Below, piece by piece: positions 9,552-18,853 of a DNA stretch of 55,093 bases. Where the stretch lies: assembly GCA_029246385.1 (NCBI GenBank), contig JAQWNG010000038.1, positions 1 through 55,093 of the forward strand, given 5' to 3'. The notes below the pieces were generated by a model. The model did not search any database. It saw nothing but the letters and a program-made list of their open reading frames with translations, and was not told the origin of the DNA. Made by a program: the position numbers and the translations under genes. The first letter of the stretch is position 1. Every line of letters starts with the position of its first letter. This DNA is from Halioglobus sp. (GTDB lineage Bacteria; Pseudomonadota; Gammaproteobacteria; Pseudomonadales; Halieaceae).

Positions 9552-9853
9552 ACGTTTCTCTTATTGTACTGTCGATGAGTATATCAACCCTTTAGGCGTG
9601 TTGCATTGGCTAGGACAACGTGCAGTCGTTACCGCATCGAATTCTGTTTATGTGTTCCGACTTTTATAGGATGCGCATGGAACGTGCTGTCGTAATCCTC
9701 GGTCATCCGCTTTCAGCTGCTGGGGTGGTGATCTGGTGCGCGGCACAACCCCTTCAACTTTAGTAAGATGAATATCAACAAATGTGATACAGTCATACGA
9801 TAATGCAATGAGTGTTATCTAACTCTTTATTTTTAATAGTAATTTAGTTCATT
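9552..9853. other. Intergenic region upstream of two divergent polysaccharide operons
   Basis: No gene is seen in these 302 bases. The segment must hold the promoter of the minus-strand operon starting at 9551 and probably that of the plus-strand operon. A GATAAT at about 9799 could be a -10 box but lacks a good -35 partner. No JUMPstart/ops element was found. Confidence 0.5.
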
Positions 9854-10090
9854 ATGAATCCAGCGTTAGTTTATTTGAATACCCCAAAGTTAGCAGGCTC
9901 GGCTCGCCAAAGGTATTTTGTAAAGGGCTACGGCGAAGTAAGTAGCTTCTGCGTTAGGCTCTATTTTGAGGTGCACCAATGTGGTTGACAAGCAGTTGGC
10001 GGTGCGCCCGTGTTAGGAGTGCAGAGTGGCCATTGCTTGAAAAATGGCCATCCGCTAAGTTTTACCGTCGCAAATTCATATACGCCATAA
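9854..10090 (+). pseudogene. Broken N-terminal fragment of a sulfotransferase like the one at 25726
   Basis: Translation from the ATG at 9854 gives MNPALVYLNTPKLAGSARQ, which parallels the start of the intact sulfotransferase at 25726 (MSSSLVYLHIPKSAGSSHR). The match continues through Y..K..GE...F...L..E. A TGA at 9986-9988 interrupts the frame, but the same frame then resumes with VGGAPVLG and GHPLSF, matching LGASFVLG and GHRPLSF of the intact protein. An insertion of about nine codons separates the two, associated with two TGGCCAT copies at 10027-10033 and 10045-10051. The frame ends at TAA 10088-10090, one base before the next gene. The other 80 percent of the sulfotransferase is absent, so this is a decayed remnant, not a working gene. 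Confidence 0.75.
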
Positions 10091-10091
10091 T

Positions 10092-11246
10092 ATGACTTCC
10101 CGGGATACAAAAAGTGAGGTGCTGTCTGATCAGTTAATGTCTCTGCTCCAAGAGAGAGTAGAGGATAGGAACCTCGCTAAGTATCTCGATGAACTCATTC
10201 CCGCTTATGAGTTACCCGATGCATATACTTATGAGCTTGACGATAGAAAGTTGGTTTATCAGGTCAGTGATTTCATGAATTATTTTGACGCTGAGTTTGT
10301 TGAAGTAGCATATCTCTGCCTTTTCAAGCGAAGCGCTGATGCGTCGGGCCTGATGTCCGCACTGCATGGATTGAGATTTGATAAGAGTTCGCGTATTTAT
10401 ATTCTTGGAACTCTCCGTTATTCGGAAGAAGGAAGGAGAACTGGTGTTAAAGTAAGTGGACTTAAGGTCAGATACTTTTTTGCGCGGGTGCGAAAAACAG
10501 CTTCTTTGGGTTCATTGACGGGCGTCGGAGTGAATCTAAATAAATTATTGCGAAAGACACCGGTTTTGGGTTCGTTGGTCGCCGCCGTAGCTAATCTGCA
10601 TAAATTGCCGAAGCTAGATCCTGATGTAGGCGAGCAGAATGCAAAGAGCGTCGCCAATATACGAAAACTGTCATCATTAGAGCACGTCATACCTGACCGT
10701 CATAACGATGTTATTGAAAACTCAGAACAGACGTATAGAGGTGAAAATGACGTTACCTCCTCTGCAGGTTCGTCAGAGCAGGTCGCCGATGGTTACCAGC
10801 TATCCTTAGTTGAACTAACGAGTCTGCCTAGCGCAGAGTACTTAGATTTGATCTACGATTTAGTCCTTGGCCGTAAACCATCGCCAGCTGAAAAACATCG
10901 GGCAATGGAATGTCTGGCTTCTGGCTATAGGTCCAAAATAAGGCTGGCTGGTGACTTGTACGCATTATCAGAAGCGCGTGGGCATGTGGGTGATATACCG
11001 GGTTTGAGTGCAGCTTATCGCACTGAAAAAATACTGTCGACTCCATGGATTGGGCCTATTTTGCAGATTCCTCGAGCCATCAGAACCCTGTCACGGCTTG
11101 ATCTGATAATCGCTCATCAAAGTAGAGAAAATTTGCACCAATTGTCTGCGGTGGAAACTCGTCTGATGCTTCATAGGAATAGAATACTGGCACGCTTGAA
11201 GAGTGCGCTAGCTGAAGCAGCGGAGCGCGAAAACACGCAGAGATAG
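10092..11246 (+). CDS. DUF4214-like protein of the polysaccharide locus
   Basis: A 384-residue protein with two copies of a short helical unit resembling DUF4214: FVEVAYLCLFKRSADASGLM near residue 70 and YLDLIYDLVLGRKPSPAEK near residue 255. Such units recur in proteins made alongside bacterial glycosyltransferases, but their biochemical role is not settled. Between them lies a tandem duplication of about 20 residues (KTASLGSLTGVGVNLNKLL, then KTPVLGSLVAAVANLHKL). No signal peptide or clear membrane helix is seen. The ATG directly follows a decayed sulfotransferase fragment and has no obvious ribosome binding site. The glycosyltransferase gene follows 14 bases downstream, so they are probably one operon. 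Confidence 0.75.
   Translation: MTSRDTKSEVLSDQLMSLLQERVEDRNLAKYLDELIPAYELPDAYTYELDDRKLVYQVSDFMNYFDAEFVEVAYLCLFKRSADASGLMSALHGLRFDKSSRIYILGTLRYSEEGRRTGVKVSGLKVRYFFARVRKTASLGSLTGVGVNLNKLLRKTPVLGSLVAAVANLHKLPKLDPDVGEQNAKSVANIRKLSSLEHVIPDRHNDVIENSEQTYRGENDVTSSAGSSEQVADGYQLSLVELTSLPSAEYLDLIYDLVLGRKPSPAEKHRAMECLASGYRSKIRLAGDLYALSEARGHVGDIPGLSAAYRTEKILSTPWIGPILQIPRAIRTLSRLDLIIAHQSRENLHQLSAVETRLMLHRNRILARLKSALAEAAERENTQR
10497..10613 (+). repeat. Imperfect tandem repeat inside the DUF4214-like gene (60 + 57 bases)
   Basis: Unit one is 10497-10556 and unit two is 10557-10613. Both encode K-T-x3-LGSL-x5-V-NL-KL. The second copy lacks one codon. The repeat keeps the reading frame. Confidence 0.7.
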
Positions 11247-11260
11247 AGACTGGAGTTAAG

Positions 11261-12304
11261 GTGAATATAGCTGTCCTGAATACTCAGATTCCATTTTGCA
11301 CCGGTGGTGCGGAAGTCTTAGCTGAAGATTTGATCTGCTCGTTAAGAGAAAGAGGACATCAAGCAGCCTTGATAACGGTGCCCTTTAAATGGTACCCGCA
11401 GCAGTCCCTCGTTGATAGCATTCTAGCTTGCAAGTTAATGGACATTGACGGGTTTAATGGGGTGAAAATTGACAAAGTTATTGCCTTAAAGTTTCCCGCT
11501 TGGCTTATGGAGCACAGCGATAAGGCCCTGTGGATTTTGCATCAGCACCGTACCGCGTATGAACTGTGGGATACAAAATATAATGACCTAGCGTCAATGC
11601 CAGATGGTCAGAGAATCAGAGATTTGATTTTTGGTCAAGATAATGCCGCAATATCCGGCTGTCGCAAGGTCTATACAATCTCGCAGAATGTTTCAGGGAG
11701 GCTATTGAAGTTTAATCATCTTGATTCAGGAGTTTTGTATCCTCCTCCGAGGTCAATGGAAAAATTTTATCACGAAGAATATGGAGACTACTTTTTTTTC
11801 CCCAGTCGAATAACGCCTATGAAGCGTCAAGAGTTGGTTATTGAGGCTCTTGCTTATTGCTCGCCGGGTGTCAGGGTCGTGTTTGCGGGGGAGGCGGATG
11901 ACGGCAATTATCTTGAAGGTTTAAAGCGGCGGGCAGCTGAGCTAGAGGTGACGGAAAAAATTATGTGGCTCGGGCATATAACCGATGAAGACAAACTGGA
12001 CTACTATGCACGATGTCTTATGGTGATTTTCCCCGCATATGATGAGGACTATGGATACATTACACCCGAAGCCATGCTTTCGTCTAAAGGTGTGGTGACG
12101 CTCACAGATTCAGGTGGTTCGTTGGAGTTCGTCACCGATGATGAAAATGGATGCGTGGTTAGACCTGAAGCTAATCTGTTGGGTGAACAATTGGACCGTA
12201 TTTGGTCGGATAGAGCTTTAGCCACGCTTTATGGTGAAAACGCTGTCGAAAGAATAGCGGGCATGGGTATTTCTTGGGATCGAGTGATCGGAAGCCTGCT
12301 TTAG
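11261..12304 (+). CDS. Glycosyltransferase, GT4 family
   Basis: A 347-residue GT-B retaining glycosyltransferase using a nucleotide sugar, probably GDP-mannose or GDP-rhamnose given the neighbouring genes. The N-terminal acceptor half starts MNIAVLNTQIPFCTGGAEVL. The C-terminal donor half shows FFFPSRITPMKRQELVIEAL, the loop FAGEADD and the E-x7-E motif at E262/E270 (DEDYGYITPEAM). The GTG start at 11261 is supported by GGAG eight bases upstream, and the fold begins at once. It is a close relative of the protein at 24459-25541 (shared GGAE, P.KWYP and EDYGYIT signatures), so the two look like duplicates. The next gene starts within a few bases. Confidence 0.9.
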   Translation: MNIAVLNTQIPFCTGGAEVLAEDLICSLRERGHQAALITVPFKWYPQQSLVDSILACKLMDIDGFNGVKIDKVIALKFPAWLMEHSDKALWILHQHRTAYELWDTKYNDLASMPDGQRIRDLIFGQDNAAISGCRKVYTISQNVSGRLLKFNHLDSGVLYPPPRSMEKFYHEEYGDYFFFPSRITPMKRQELVIEALAYCSPGVRVVFAGEADDGNYLEGLKRRAAELEVTEKIMWLGHITDEDKLDYYARCLMVIFPAYDEDYGYITPEAMLSSKGVVTLTDSGGSLEFVTDDENGCVVRPEANLLGEQLDRIWSDRALATLYGENAVERIAGMGISWDRVIGSLL

Positions 12305-12306
12305 TG

Positions 12307-13602
12307 ATGAACATTCGCTGGTTTTCTCCGCTCGACGCTGAAAAAACAGAGATAGGCAGGTATACCCAAGCCTTGCTCCCATATCTAAAAAAAGCGTTTT
12401 CCCTAGGCGTGGCTACTGATGCTACAGAGGTCTATCAAGAGTTTACGACCGAAACTCATGCTTGGGCAGTGAAGGCGCTTAATATCTACAATATCGGTAA
12501 TAGTGCTATGCACACTGGTATTGTTAGTCGGGCAATGGAGCAGCCAGGTGTAGTGATTTTACACGATATTAGCTTACTCGAGCTCGGCTTAGCTTATGCG
12601 CGAGAGCGCCCCGATTTTGATTTGCAGGAAATGGTTATTAACGAATACGGCGCGGATGCGGGCAACCTATTTTTCCATCTCTATGGCGAAAAAACGTATA
12701 GGTGGTGCGGTGACTCTCAAGAGCAATACGATGAATTTGTAACATCCTATCCGCTGTTTGAGGCATTTACCGCTAATGCGCTGGGAATCATTGTTCATTC
12801 AGACTATGCCCTGCAGAGAGTAAAGGCTAGATATAGTGGGCCAGTCATTAAGCTCGATTTGCCCTATCAAGGGCGAGGTGGTAATCCTAATGATCGACAG
12901 TTCACCGGTCCCCTGGAAATTATTTTCTGCGGGCATGCGGGCCCCAACCGCCGCCTGAAGCAATTCTTGAGCGCTTGGGCTGCAGTGAGTCAGCCTAGGT
13001 TTTTTCGTCTTTCTCTGTATGGCAATATCGATAAAGTTGACGAGCTAATGGCACAGGCCGCGGAGCTGGGGTTGGCTGACCTTGTTAAAATCGTTGGATT
13101 TGTTGATGATGAGGTTTTGGATCGGGCGATAGCCTCTTCGCATCTTGCGCTAAACCTCAGAAATCCAACAATAGGCGAGGCGTCTGCAGGCCAACTGCGC
13201 TATTGGTCTCAGGGAATAGCGTCGATTGTTTCAGATGTGGGTTGGTACAGTGAACTGCCTGATAATGTGGTTTTGAAAGTGTCCCCAGATTTGGAGCAGG
13301 GCGGGTTGATTTCTATCATGGAGAATATTGTGTCGTGCGAGCAAGGATTGCGCGATATTGGTATGGCCGGCCATCGGTATTTACAGGGTCATCATTCTAT
13401 TGAACGCTATATTGACGCTATGTCGGATTACCTTCCATCAGTCATTGAGAATCGTTTTGTGTCCTCAATCGTTGATAACCGGTTGATTGGCATAATGGCG
13501 TCGATGTGTCAGGACGTCGAGGACGCTGTACTGTTCGAGGGGACACTGGCGAAAATTGCTATGATGCTGCGTGAGGTGGAGGAAGTTCAGAATCACCAGT
13601 AG
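12307..13602 (+). CDS. Glycosyltransferase-like protein (GT-B fold)
   Basis: A protein of 431 residues from the ATG at 12307, two bases after the previous stop. A longer frame opens at 12274 but would overlap the upstream gene. The start MNIRWFSPLDAEKTEIGRYT is the usual first strand and acceptor loop of a GT-B enzyme. GVVILHDISLLEL and the IIFCGHAGPNRRLKQFL donor-domain entry follow. The acid motif is degenerate (NPTIGEASAGQLRYW), as in module one of the 954-residue protein at 5944-8808, which it resembles throughout. It probably transfers a sugar during repeat-unit assembly, though reduced catalysis is possible. The last 100 residues are not typical of the family. Confidence 0.8.
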   Translation: MNIRWFSPLDAEKTEIGRYTQALLPYLKKAFSLGVATDATEVYQEFTTETHAWAVKALNIYNIGNSAMHTGIVSRAMEQPGVVILHDISLLELGLAYARERPDFDLQEMVINEYGADAGNLFFHLYGEKTYRWCGDSQEQYDEFVTSYPLFEAFTANALGIIVHSDYALQRVKARYSGPVIKLDLPYQGRGGNPNDRQFTGPLEIIFCGHAGPNRRLKQFLSAWAAVSQPRFFRLSLYGNIDKVDELMAQAAELGLADLVKIVGFVDDEVLDRAIASSHLALNLRNPTIGEASAGQLRYWSQGIASIVSDVGWYSELPDNVVLKVSPDLEQGGLISIMENIVSCEQGLRDIGMAGHRYLQGHHSIERYIDAMSDYLPSVIENRFVSSIVDNRLIGIMASMCQDVEDAVLFEGTLAKIAMMLREVEEVQNHQ

Positions 13603-13790
13603 GCCGAAGTCCGGAATACAAAGTCTCCTAGGATCGCTTCTTGTACTTTCGTAGCTGTTGATGTTTGATAACCATAATAGTGCGAAAATTTTTGTCATTT
13701 AATGGGACGAATTTTGCTATGGTATAGGTAGAACTGTCCAATTGTAGAGCAAGATACGCAGGGTCAAATGAACCCGTTAGATAGTGAATA

Positions 13791-14837
13791 ATGGAAAATA
13801 ATATGAAGAAAGCAGTTGTTACTGGTGTGACTGGGCAGGACGGGGCATATCTTGCTGCATTGTTGTTGGACAAGGGCTATGAGGTCTATGGCGCCTGCCG
13901 ACGTACAAGCGCGGTGAACTACTGGAGGATGGAGGAGGTAGGAGTCCTTCAGCACCCCAACCTCAAGCTTGTTGACTACGACCTGACAGATTCTATGGAC
14001 GCCATGCGCTTGCTGGAATCCAGCGAAGCCGACGAGGTCTACAATTTAGCGGCTCAGAGTTTTGTGGGCGTGTCATTTAAGCAGCCCATGGCAACCTCTC
14101 AGATCACTGGTTTGGGTGCACTTAATTTGCTTGAAGCAATCAAGGCTAAGGATAAAAATATTCGCTTTTATCAGGCGTCAACATCAGAAATGTTTGGCAA
14201 AGTTCAAGACGTTCCTCAGAAAGAGGACACACCGTTCTATCCGAGAAGCCCATACGGCGTAGCAAAATTATATGCACACTGGATGACGATTAATTATCGA
14301 GAGTCATATGATATGTTCGCATGCAGTGGAATCTTGTTTAACCATGAATCACCTCTGCGTGGAAAAGAGTTTGTAACGCGCAAGATCACGGATACAGTTG
14401 CTAGAATCAGCTTGGGTATGACGGATGTTCTTGAGCTAGGCAACCTAGATGCGAAGCGGGATTGGGGCTACGCTAAGGACTATGTAGATGGTATGTGGCG
14501 GATGCTTCAGGTGGAAACGCCTGATACCTTTGTCTTGGCAACAAATAGGACAGAAACCGTCAGAAATTTCGTAGAACTTGCTTTTGCTGCCATCGATGTA
14601 TCACTAGAGTGGGAGGGCAAAGACGAGAAAGAGGTTGGCAGATGTGCCAACTCTGGAAAAGAACGCGTTAGGGTTAACCCAGAGTACTATCGCCCTGCTG
14701 AAGTCGAGTTGTTGATCGGAGACCCTTCCAAGGCCAAGCGTCTGCTCGGATGGGAGGCTGAAACAACATTGGAGCAACTCTGCGAAATGATGGTAGAAGC
14801 GGATATCCGAAGGAACACGACCGGCATATCTTTCTGA
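13791..14837 (+). CDS. gmd: GDP-mannose 4,6-dehydratase
   Basis: A 348-residue extended SDR that converts GDP-D-mannose to GDP-4-keto-6-deoxy-D-mannose in the cytoplasm. The NADP-binding [10 protein letters not shown] motif lies near residue 12. The RR.S segment, [10 protein letters not shown], the catalytic STSEMFG (Ser/Thr and Glu), the Tyr-x3-Lys pair in [11 protein letters not shown] and the NHESPLRG substrate loop are all present. Length matches the family. Start may be the ATG at 13791 or that at 13803 (MKKAVVTG), and neither has a strong ribosome binding site. The stop codon shares one base with the start of the next gene, the matching reductase, so the pair is co-translated. Confidence 0.95.
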   Translation: MENNMKKAVVTGVTGQDGAYLAALLLDKGYEVYGACRRTSAVNYWRMEEVGVLQHPNLKLVDYDLTDSMDAMRLLESSEADEVYNLAAQSFVGVSFKQPMATSQITGLGALNLLEAIKAKDKNIRFYQASTSEMFGKVQDVPQKEDTPFYPRSPYGVAKLYAHWMTINYRESYDMFACSGILFNHESPLRGKEFVTRKITDTVARISLGMTDVLELGNLDAKRDWGYAKDYVDGMWRMLQVETPDTFVLATNRTETVRNFVELAFAAIDVSLEWEGKDEKEVGRCANSGKERVRVNPEYYRPAEVELLIGDPSKAKRLLGWEAETTLEQLCEMMVEADIRRNTTGISF

Positions 14838-15739
14838 TGAGTAAAAGGGTACTGATTACGGGTATTGCGAGTTTTACTGGCCCCTATATTGCCCAAGAGC
14901 TGTCATCGCATGGCTATCAAGTCTTCGGGCTAAGTCAGCACCCTTTCGACAGTGAATGTGCAACAGCATTAGAGGGAAACCTTCTGGATGTTAGTGGTCT
15001 GGAAAATATTATAGAGACCTGCAAGCCAGATTTCGTCATACATTTAGCCGCAATCACGTTTGTCCCCCATGGGGACGTTGCTGAAATGTATATGACCAAT
15101 ATAGTGGGCACAAGAAACCTGTTAGCTGCTCTTTCCCGACTAAGTACTGTGCCTGAAAGAATCCTGTTAGCGAGTAGTGCCAATGTCTATGGTAATACTG
15201 TCGAAGGAGCATTAGACGAAAGCACGCCATTTTCGCCTGCCAATGATTACGCAACGAGTAAGGTTGCCATGGAACTCATGGCGAAGACATGGTCGGAGAT
15301 TTTGCCGATCTCTATAACTCGTCCATTTAACTATACCGGTGTCGGCCAGGCTGAAAAATTTCTCATTCCCAAGCTTGTGACGCACTTTCAGCAGAATAAG
15401 CCAGAAATTGAGTTGGGCAACATTGATGTTATCCGAGATTTTTCTGACGTAAGGTTCGTCAGTGCAGCTTATCGCCAACTGATCGAAAGTGCTTTTCCTG
15501 GCGAGGCCTATAATATTTGTTCGGGGCAAGGATGCACACTCGAAAGTATCATCGCTGAGCTCAGCGATATTGCCGGGTACAAGATTGGTGTGGCCGTAAA
15601 TCCAGACTTTGTGCGCGAAAATGAGGTTAAAAAACTGGTAGGTGATACTGAAAAATTACTTAGGCTATGCCCTTCACTTGAGGTGATGCCCATACAGAAC
15701 ACCCTGCGCTGGATGTTCGAAGAATGCAGGCCTCTTTAA
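14837..15739 (+). CDS. rmd: GDP-6-deoxy-D-mannose reductase (GDP-D-rhamnose forming)
   Basis: A 300-residue NAD(P)-dependent epimerase/dehydratase-family reductase. The nucleotide-binding motif is GIASFTGPYIA, followed by HLAAITFV, the SSANVYG serine and the Tyr-x3-Lys pair in NDYATSKVAME. Its position directly after gmd and its length fit Rmd, which reduces the 4-keto intermediate to GDP-D-rhamnose, as in Pseudomonas A-band polysaccharide. Alternatives in this position include GDP-fucose synthase (Fcl/WcaG) or a talose-forming reductase. The absence of the Fcl epimerase pattern favours Rmd, but the exact product sugar is inferred. Confidence 0.8.
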   Translation: MSKRVLITGIASFTGPYIAQELSSHGYQVFGLSQHPFDSECATALEGNLLDVSGLENIIETCKPDFVIHLAAITFVPHGDVAEMYMTNIVGTRNLLAALSRLSTVPERILLASSANVYGNTVEGALDESTPFSPANDYATSKVAMELMAKTWSEILPISITRPFNYTGVGQAEKFLIPKLVTHFQQNKPEIELGNIDVIRDFSDVRFVSAAYRQLIESAFPGEAYNICSGQGCTLESIIAELSDIAGYKIGVAVNPDFVRENEVKKLVGDTEKLLRLCPSLEVMPIQNTLRWMFEECRPL

Positions 15740-15763
15740 TCCCAGCTCGCGATTAACGGGATT
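15736..15763. terminator. Inverted repeat between convergent rmd and acyltransferase genes
   Basis: AATCCC (15738-15743) pairs with GGGATT (15758-15763), and an alternative TTAATC/GATTAA pairing overlaps it. The site sits exactly between two converging operons and could stop transcription from both sides. No clear T-run follows. Confidence 0.3.
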
Positions 15764-17022
15764 CAGTCTTCTTGCCGCGACACTTTTAATTTTTTTGCCA
15801 CCTTGGAGCCGATAGATAGCATTGGACTCTCCAGTACCATGAACATGATTCCAGCTAGAATAGACGTAAGAATCATGACTGCAAAGTAAAAGGCAAATAG
15901 TGTAACTGCATTAAATTGCATGTCTCCATAATAATCCAAATACATTTGCATCAAGAAAAATAGCACGAAAAGGTGCAGCAGATAGGTTCCATACGAGATT
16001 CTAGCAAGAGGATACCAAAATGCGTGGCTAAAAAACCTCGTTAAGGTATTGTCGATAAAAAGTACATTTAATAAAACTAGCCCCGTCGAAAGAGCCATTA
16101 CTAAAAATTGAAAGACGATAGTGAATGCGTTATCTACCAGTAATCCACCAAAGATCCAGACACTAGCGCCGCCTAAAATCCCAATAGTTCCGAGCCAGTT
16201 GCCAGCTTTTTCGCATAGTCTTTGCAGTTCATCTTTGTATATGACGTAAAAATAGGCGATGGCAACTCCCACAAATATTTCATCAAAGCGGTTATGAGAA
16301 TAGTAATAAAAGCCATCAAGCAGAATGAGGTCGGGATTAAGGATGTATTGCGCTGCTCTTCCCAAAAAGGGTATGGCAACTAGGCTGAGGATTACTAGCA
16401 CCTTTATTTTTTCTGACTTACTCTTAAATAACAGCCAAAGTATTGGCGGTAAAAGCAGATAAAAATGTTCTTCGACTGAAAGAGACCAGCCCCAGCTTAG
16501 GATGCTTGGCTCATTACCGGAGTGAACATAATTTATTAGATATAGATAACTAGCCCAACTACTGTTTAGTAGTTCCTGCCAGTCGGAGGTCAGATATAGG
16601 AAATTAAATGCAGGGACGTTCAACGGCGCGATGATAAACAGGCTGACGGTAATAACCAAATAGTACGCTGGAAAAATACGAAACGAACGTCTGGCAATAA
16701 ATGCAGCATAGTATAGTTTATTGCTCTCGTGTAGATCTTGAATGAGCATTCTTCCGATTAAGAACCCACTCAACACGAAAAAAATATCTATACCGGTCCA
16801 AAAGCCATTCGAAAACGAGATTACCCAGGCATCCGGATTGTCGTCAGTGCCCGTGCTGTTGTAAAAGCCCATAAAGAGTGCACAGTGGTAAAATACAACA
16901 ATGCATGATGCGAAACCACGAAGCCCGTCTAACGCTAGGACATTAGATTTTTCCTGTTGAAATATCTCCTTTCTTACCTTTTGTGCAATATTTGACGCTC
17001 GCAAGGCTTTACTGGTGTCCAT
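15763..17022 (-). CDS. Acyltransferase 3 family membrane O-acyltransferase
   Basis: A 419-residue polytopic inner-membrane protein with about ten hydrophobic helices, of the OafA/NodX-type family that transfers acetyl or similar groups to surface sugars. The family's R-x10-H signature is present (R35 and H46 in LDGLRGFASCIVVFYHC). IDIFFVLSGFLIGR and the SLSVEEHFYLLLPPILW motif follow. It has no fused SGNH domain, unlike long OafA. It is last in a minus-strand run whose upstream neighbour is a glycosyltransferase 70 bases away. Likely role: acetylation of the polysaccharide made by this locus. Confidence 0.9.
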   Translation of the reverse strand: MDTSKALRASNIAQKVRKEIFQQEKSNVLALDGLRGFASCIVVFYHCALFMGFYNSTGTDDNPDAWVISFSNGFWTGIDIFFVLSGFLIGRMLIQDLHESNKLYYAAFIARRSFRIFPAYYLVITVSLFIIAPLNVPAFNFLYLTSDWQELLNSSWASYLYLINYVHSGNEPSILSWGWSLSVEEHFYLLLPPILWLLFKSKSEKIKVLVILSLVAIPFLGRAAQYILNPDLILLDGFYYYSHNRFDEIFVGVAIAYFYVIYKDELQRLCEKAGNWLGTIGILGGASVWIFGGLLVDNAFTIVFQFLVMALSTGLVLLNVLFIDNTLTRFFSHAFWYPLARISYGTYLLHLFVLFFLMQMYLDYYGDMQFNAVTLFAFYFAVMILTSILAGIMFMVLESPMLSIGSKVAKKLKVSRQED

Positions 17023-17091
17023 TTTCTGAGGCTCAACAACGATTTTTAGTGAGAAATTCTGATCCCGCGATGCGGCGTGCCATGGCGTTGT

Positions 17092-18846
17092 TTATCGCTC
17101 ACTAGCTTTACGAGCGGTTTTATAGAGGTAGTCTTTCATCTTTTTGTGAACGACCTCGTGTCCGGCAACCGCTTCAACAGAGGCTATGCTGTTAACGGAC
17201 ATAGCTTGATAGGCCTCTTTACCAGCGTTCGCAACGTTAAAGCTATCCCTAAATGAGTCCATGAGAGTGTGCCAGTCAATTCGATAGCATAAAGTTCGGA
17301 TCGCTTTACGCTCGTCAAGTGGCCAAAAAGTTGGGTACAGACTTGATTTCACTATGAAGCTATTTTCTGCAGTCACGTAATCAGCCATCGCGGTGTGGTC
17401 AGGCGCAACCGCCGGAACGCCTTGTCCCATAAACTCCATCAGCGGCAGACACTGACCCTCGCAGTGAGAGCTGTTAACAACAAACTGTGATCTATCGATG
17501 AGCTGTTGGAATTGCTCGCTTGTCAAAAAACCGTGTATCGCTACAACGCGGCATTTAAACGGAGACATCTGAGAATAGAGAAGCAACAGTTTGCCGAGAA
17601 AGGTGGCTAGCTTGTGATGAGTCATTTTTAGCACCAGCGTTGCATTCTCATCATTTCTGAACGCCCAGCAGAACGCGGTTACCAGATCTTCCCAGTTTTT
17701 GCGTCCATCTTGTGGGTTGAGTATGCTGGTGTATACGACACCTTCTAGTTCTAGTAAATTAGAAACCTCTTCTAAGGCTGGATTCAGCGACGGTTGAGAA
17801 AACAGAGAGATGTTCTTGATTTTTTCCTGCAGCGTAGACCAAATTTTCTGTGATAGTGTATTGGGCCTCGATATTTTCAATGATTTAATGCCGATTCCAA
17901 GCGACCGGTGATCGCGAGATCCAGGCGCATGTGTTAAATCCAGCTTGGAAAACTTCAGTACGTCTGTGTCGTGCTGGGGATTAAAATCCAGTGAATAAAT
18001 TTTCGGCAATGCATCGATAGTGACTAGTGTCGATTCCTCTCCAAAGTTTATTTGAATTTCGCGCCCGATATTTGTCCCGTATGCTACCAACTCCAGCTCT
18101 ATGCTTAACGGACCCTGCACAATGTAGGGAAGTAGGATCCAGGGAACCTGCGTTCTAGACCATGTCCCCCAGTCTTCCGAGCTATAAAAGCCAACTAATA
18201 ATTCAGTGGAGTCTGAATCATCGTCTGTAAATGTCAGATAAGTATCTCGCCCGTCCCAAGATTCGAGTTGCATTGGATCCCGTGAACCTCGAACTTCGTC
18301 ATCAACCATATCTGTCTTGAGATTATAGGTTCGGCTGTCATACAACGTTGCTTTCACGGTTAACGCGGTACCGTCTGTAGTCTTTGGCCCAATGGGTGGT
18401 TGCACAGTATCGACAGCAGCAGGTATGACGGCGAGATTCAACCCATTAGGGATGGCTTTATTCACCACATCTGCAGCGAACTCCGAGATTGTAATAGCGT
18501 TCCCAACTTTCTCAAGCGAGGCCGCCCAGTTATATTCAGGATGACCGTGCCAAGACTCCTCCGGGATAGTACTAAACTCCCACGCGAACACGCAGACTGT
18601 TGGGCAGAGTAAGTCGAATAGTGTTCTGTGAGGGGGGGAAAAGGAAAGAAAGATGCATTCTTCATCAGGGTTTTCGAGGAATATTTTATCAACTTCACTC
18701 TCAGGTGTATCCACCGCAACTAGAGTACCGATTCTTTCCAAAGCAGGTAAATATTTCTTGTAGATGAAATAGTAGCTATATTCCGCTTTGCCTAAACGCT
18801 GTTCTATTGTCGTAGCGTTTGTCTCTGAATAGGTAATGATAATCAT
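17092..18846 (-). CDS. Glycosyltransferase with an inserted WGxWS module (paralogue 2)
   Basis: A 584-residue protein. The N-terminal GT-B half (1-155) contains RTLFDLLCPTVCVFAWEF. An insert of about 175 residues (160-335) is rich in beta-strand patterns and carries GFYSSEDWGTWS (WGTWS at 226-230), AYGTNIGREIQI and LGIGIKSLKI. The C-terminal donor half resumes at GVVYTSILNPQDGRKNWED (residue 369) with an E-x7-E motif (HCEGQCLPLMEF). The insert resembles beta-sandwich modules I recall from phosphoglycerol-transferase-type envelope enzymes. A sugar-binding role is a guess. It lies seven bases after its paralogue at 18854-20575 in the same direction, a tandem duplication. Confidence 0.8.
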   Translation of the reverse strand: MIIITYSETNATTIEQRLGKAEYSYYFIYKKYLPALERIGTLVAVDTPESEVDKIFLENPDEECIFLSFSPPHRTLFDLLCPTVCVFAWEFSTIPEESWHGHPEYNWAASLEKVGNAITISEFAADVVNKAIPNGLNLAVIPAAVDTVQPPIGPKTTDGTALTVKATLYDSRTYNLKTDMVDDEVRGSRDPMQLESWDGRDTYLTFTDDDSDSTELLVGFYSSEDWGTWSRTQVPWILLPYIVQGPLSIELELVAYGTNIGREIQINFGEESTLVTIDALPKIYSLDFNPQHDTDVLKFSKLDLTHAPGSRDHRSLGIGIKSLKISRPNTLSQKIWSTLQEKIKNISLFSQPSLNPALEEVSNLLELEGVVYTSILNPQDGRKNWEDLVTAFCWAFRNDENATLVLKMTHHKLATFLGKLLLLYSQMSPFKCRVVAIHGFLTSEQFQQLIDRSQFVVNSSHCEGQCLPLMEFMGQGVPAVAPDHTAMADYVTAENSFIVKSSLYPTFWPLDERKAIRTLCYRIDWHTLMDSFRDSFNVANAGKEAYQAMSVNSIASVEAVAGHEVVHKKMKDYLYKTARKASER

Positions 18847-18853
18847 AAGAACG

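Noticed and set aside
9552-10091. Possible JUMPstart/ops element for RfaH control of the polysaccharide operons
   Set aside because: I looked for GGCGGTAG on both strands upstream of the operons and did not find it.
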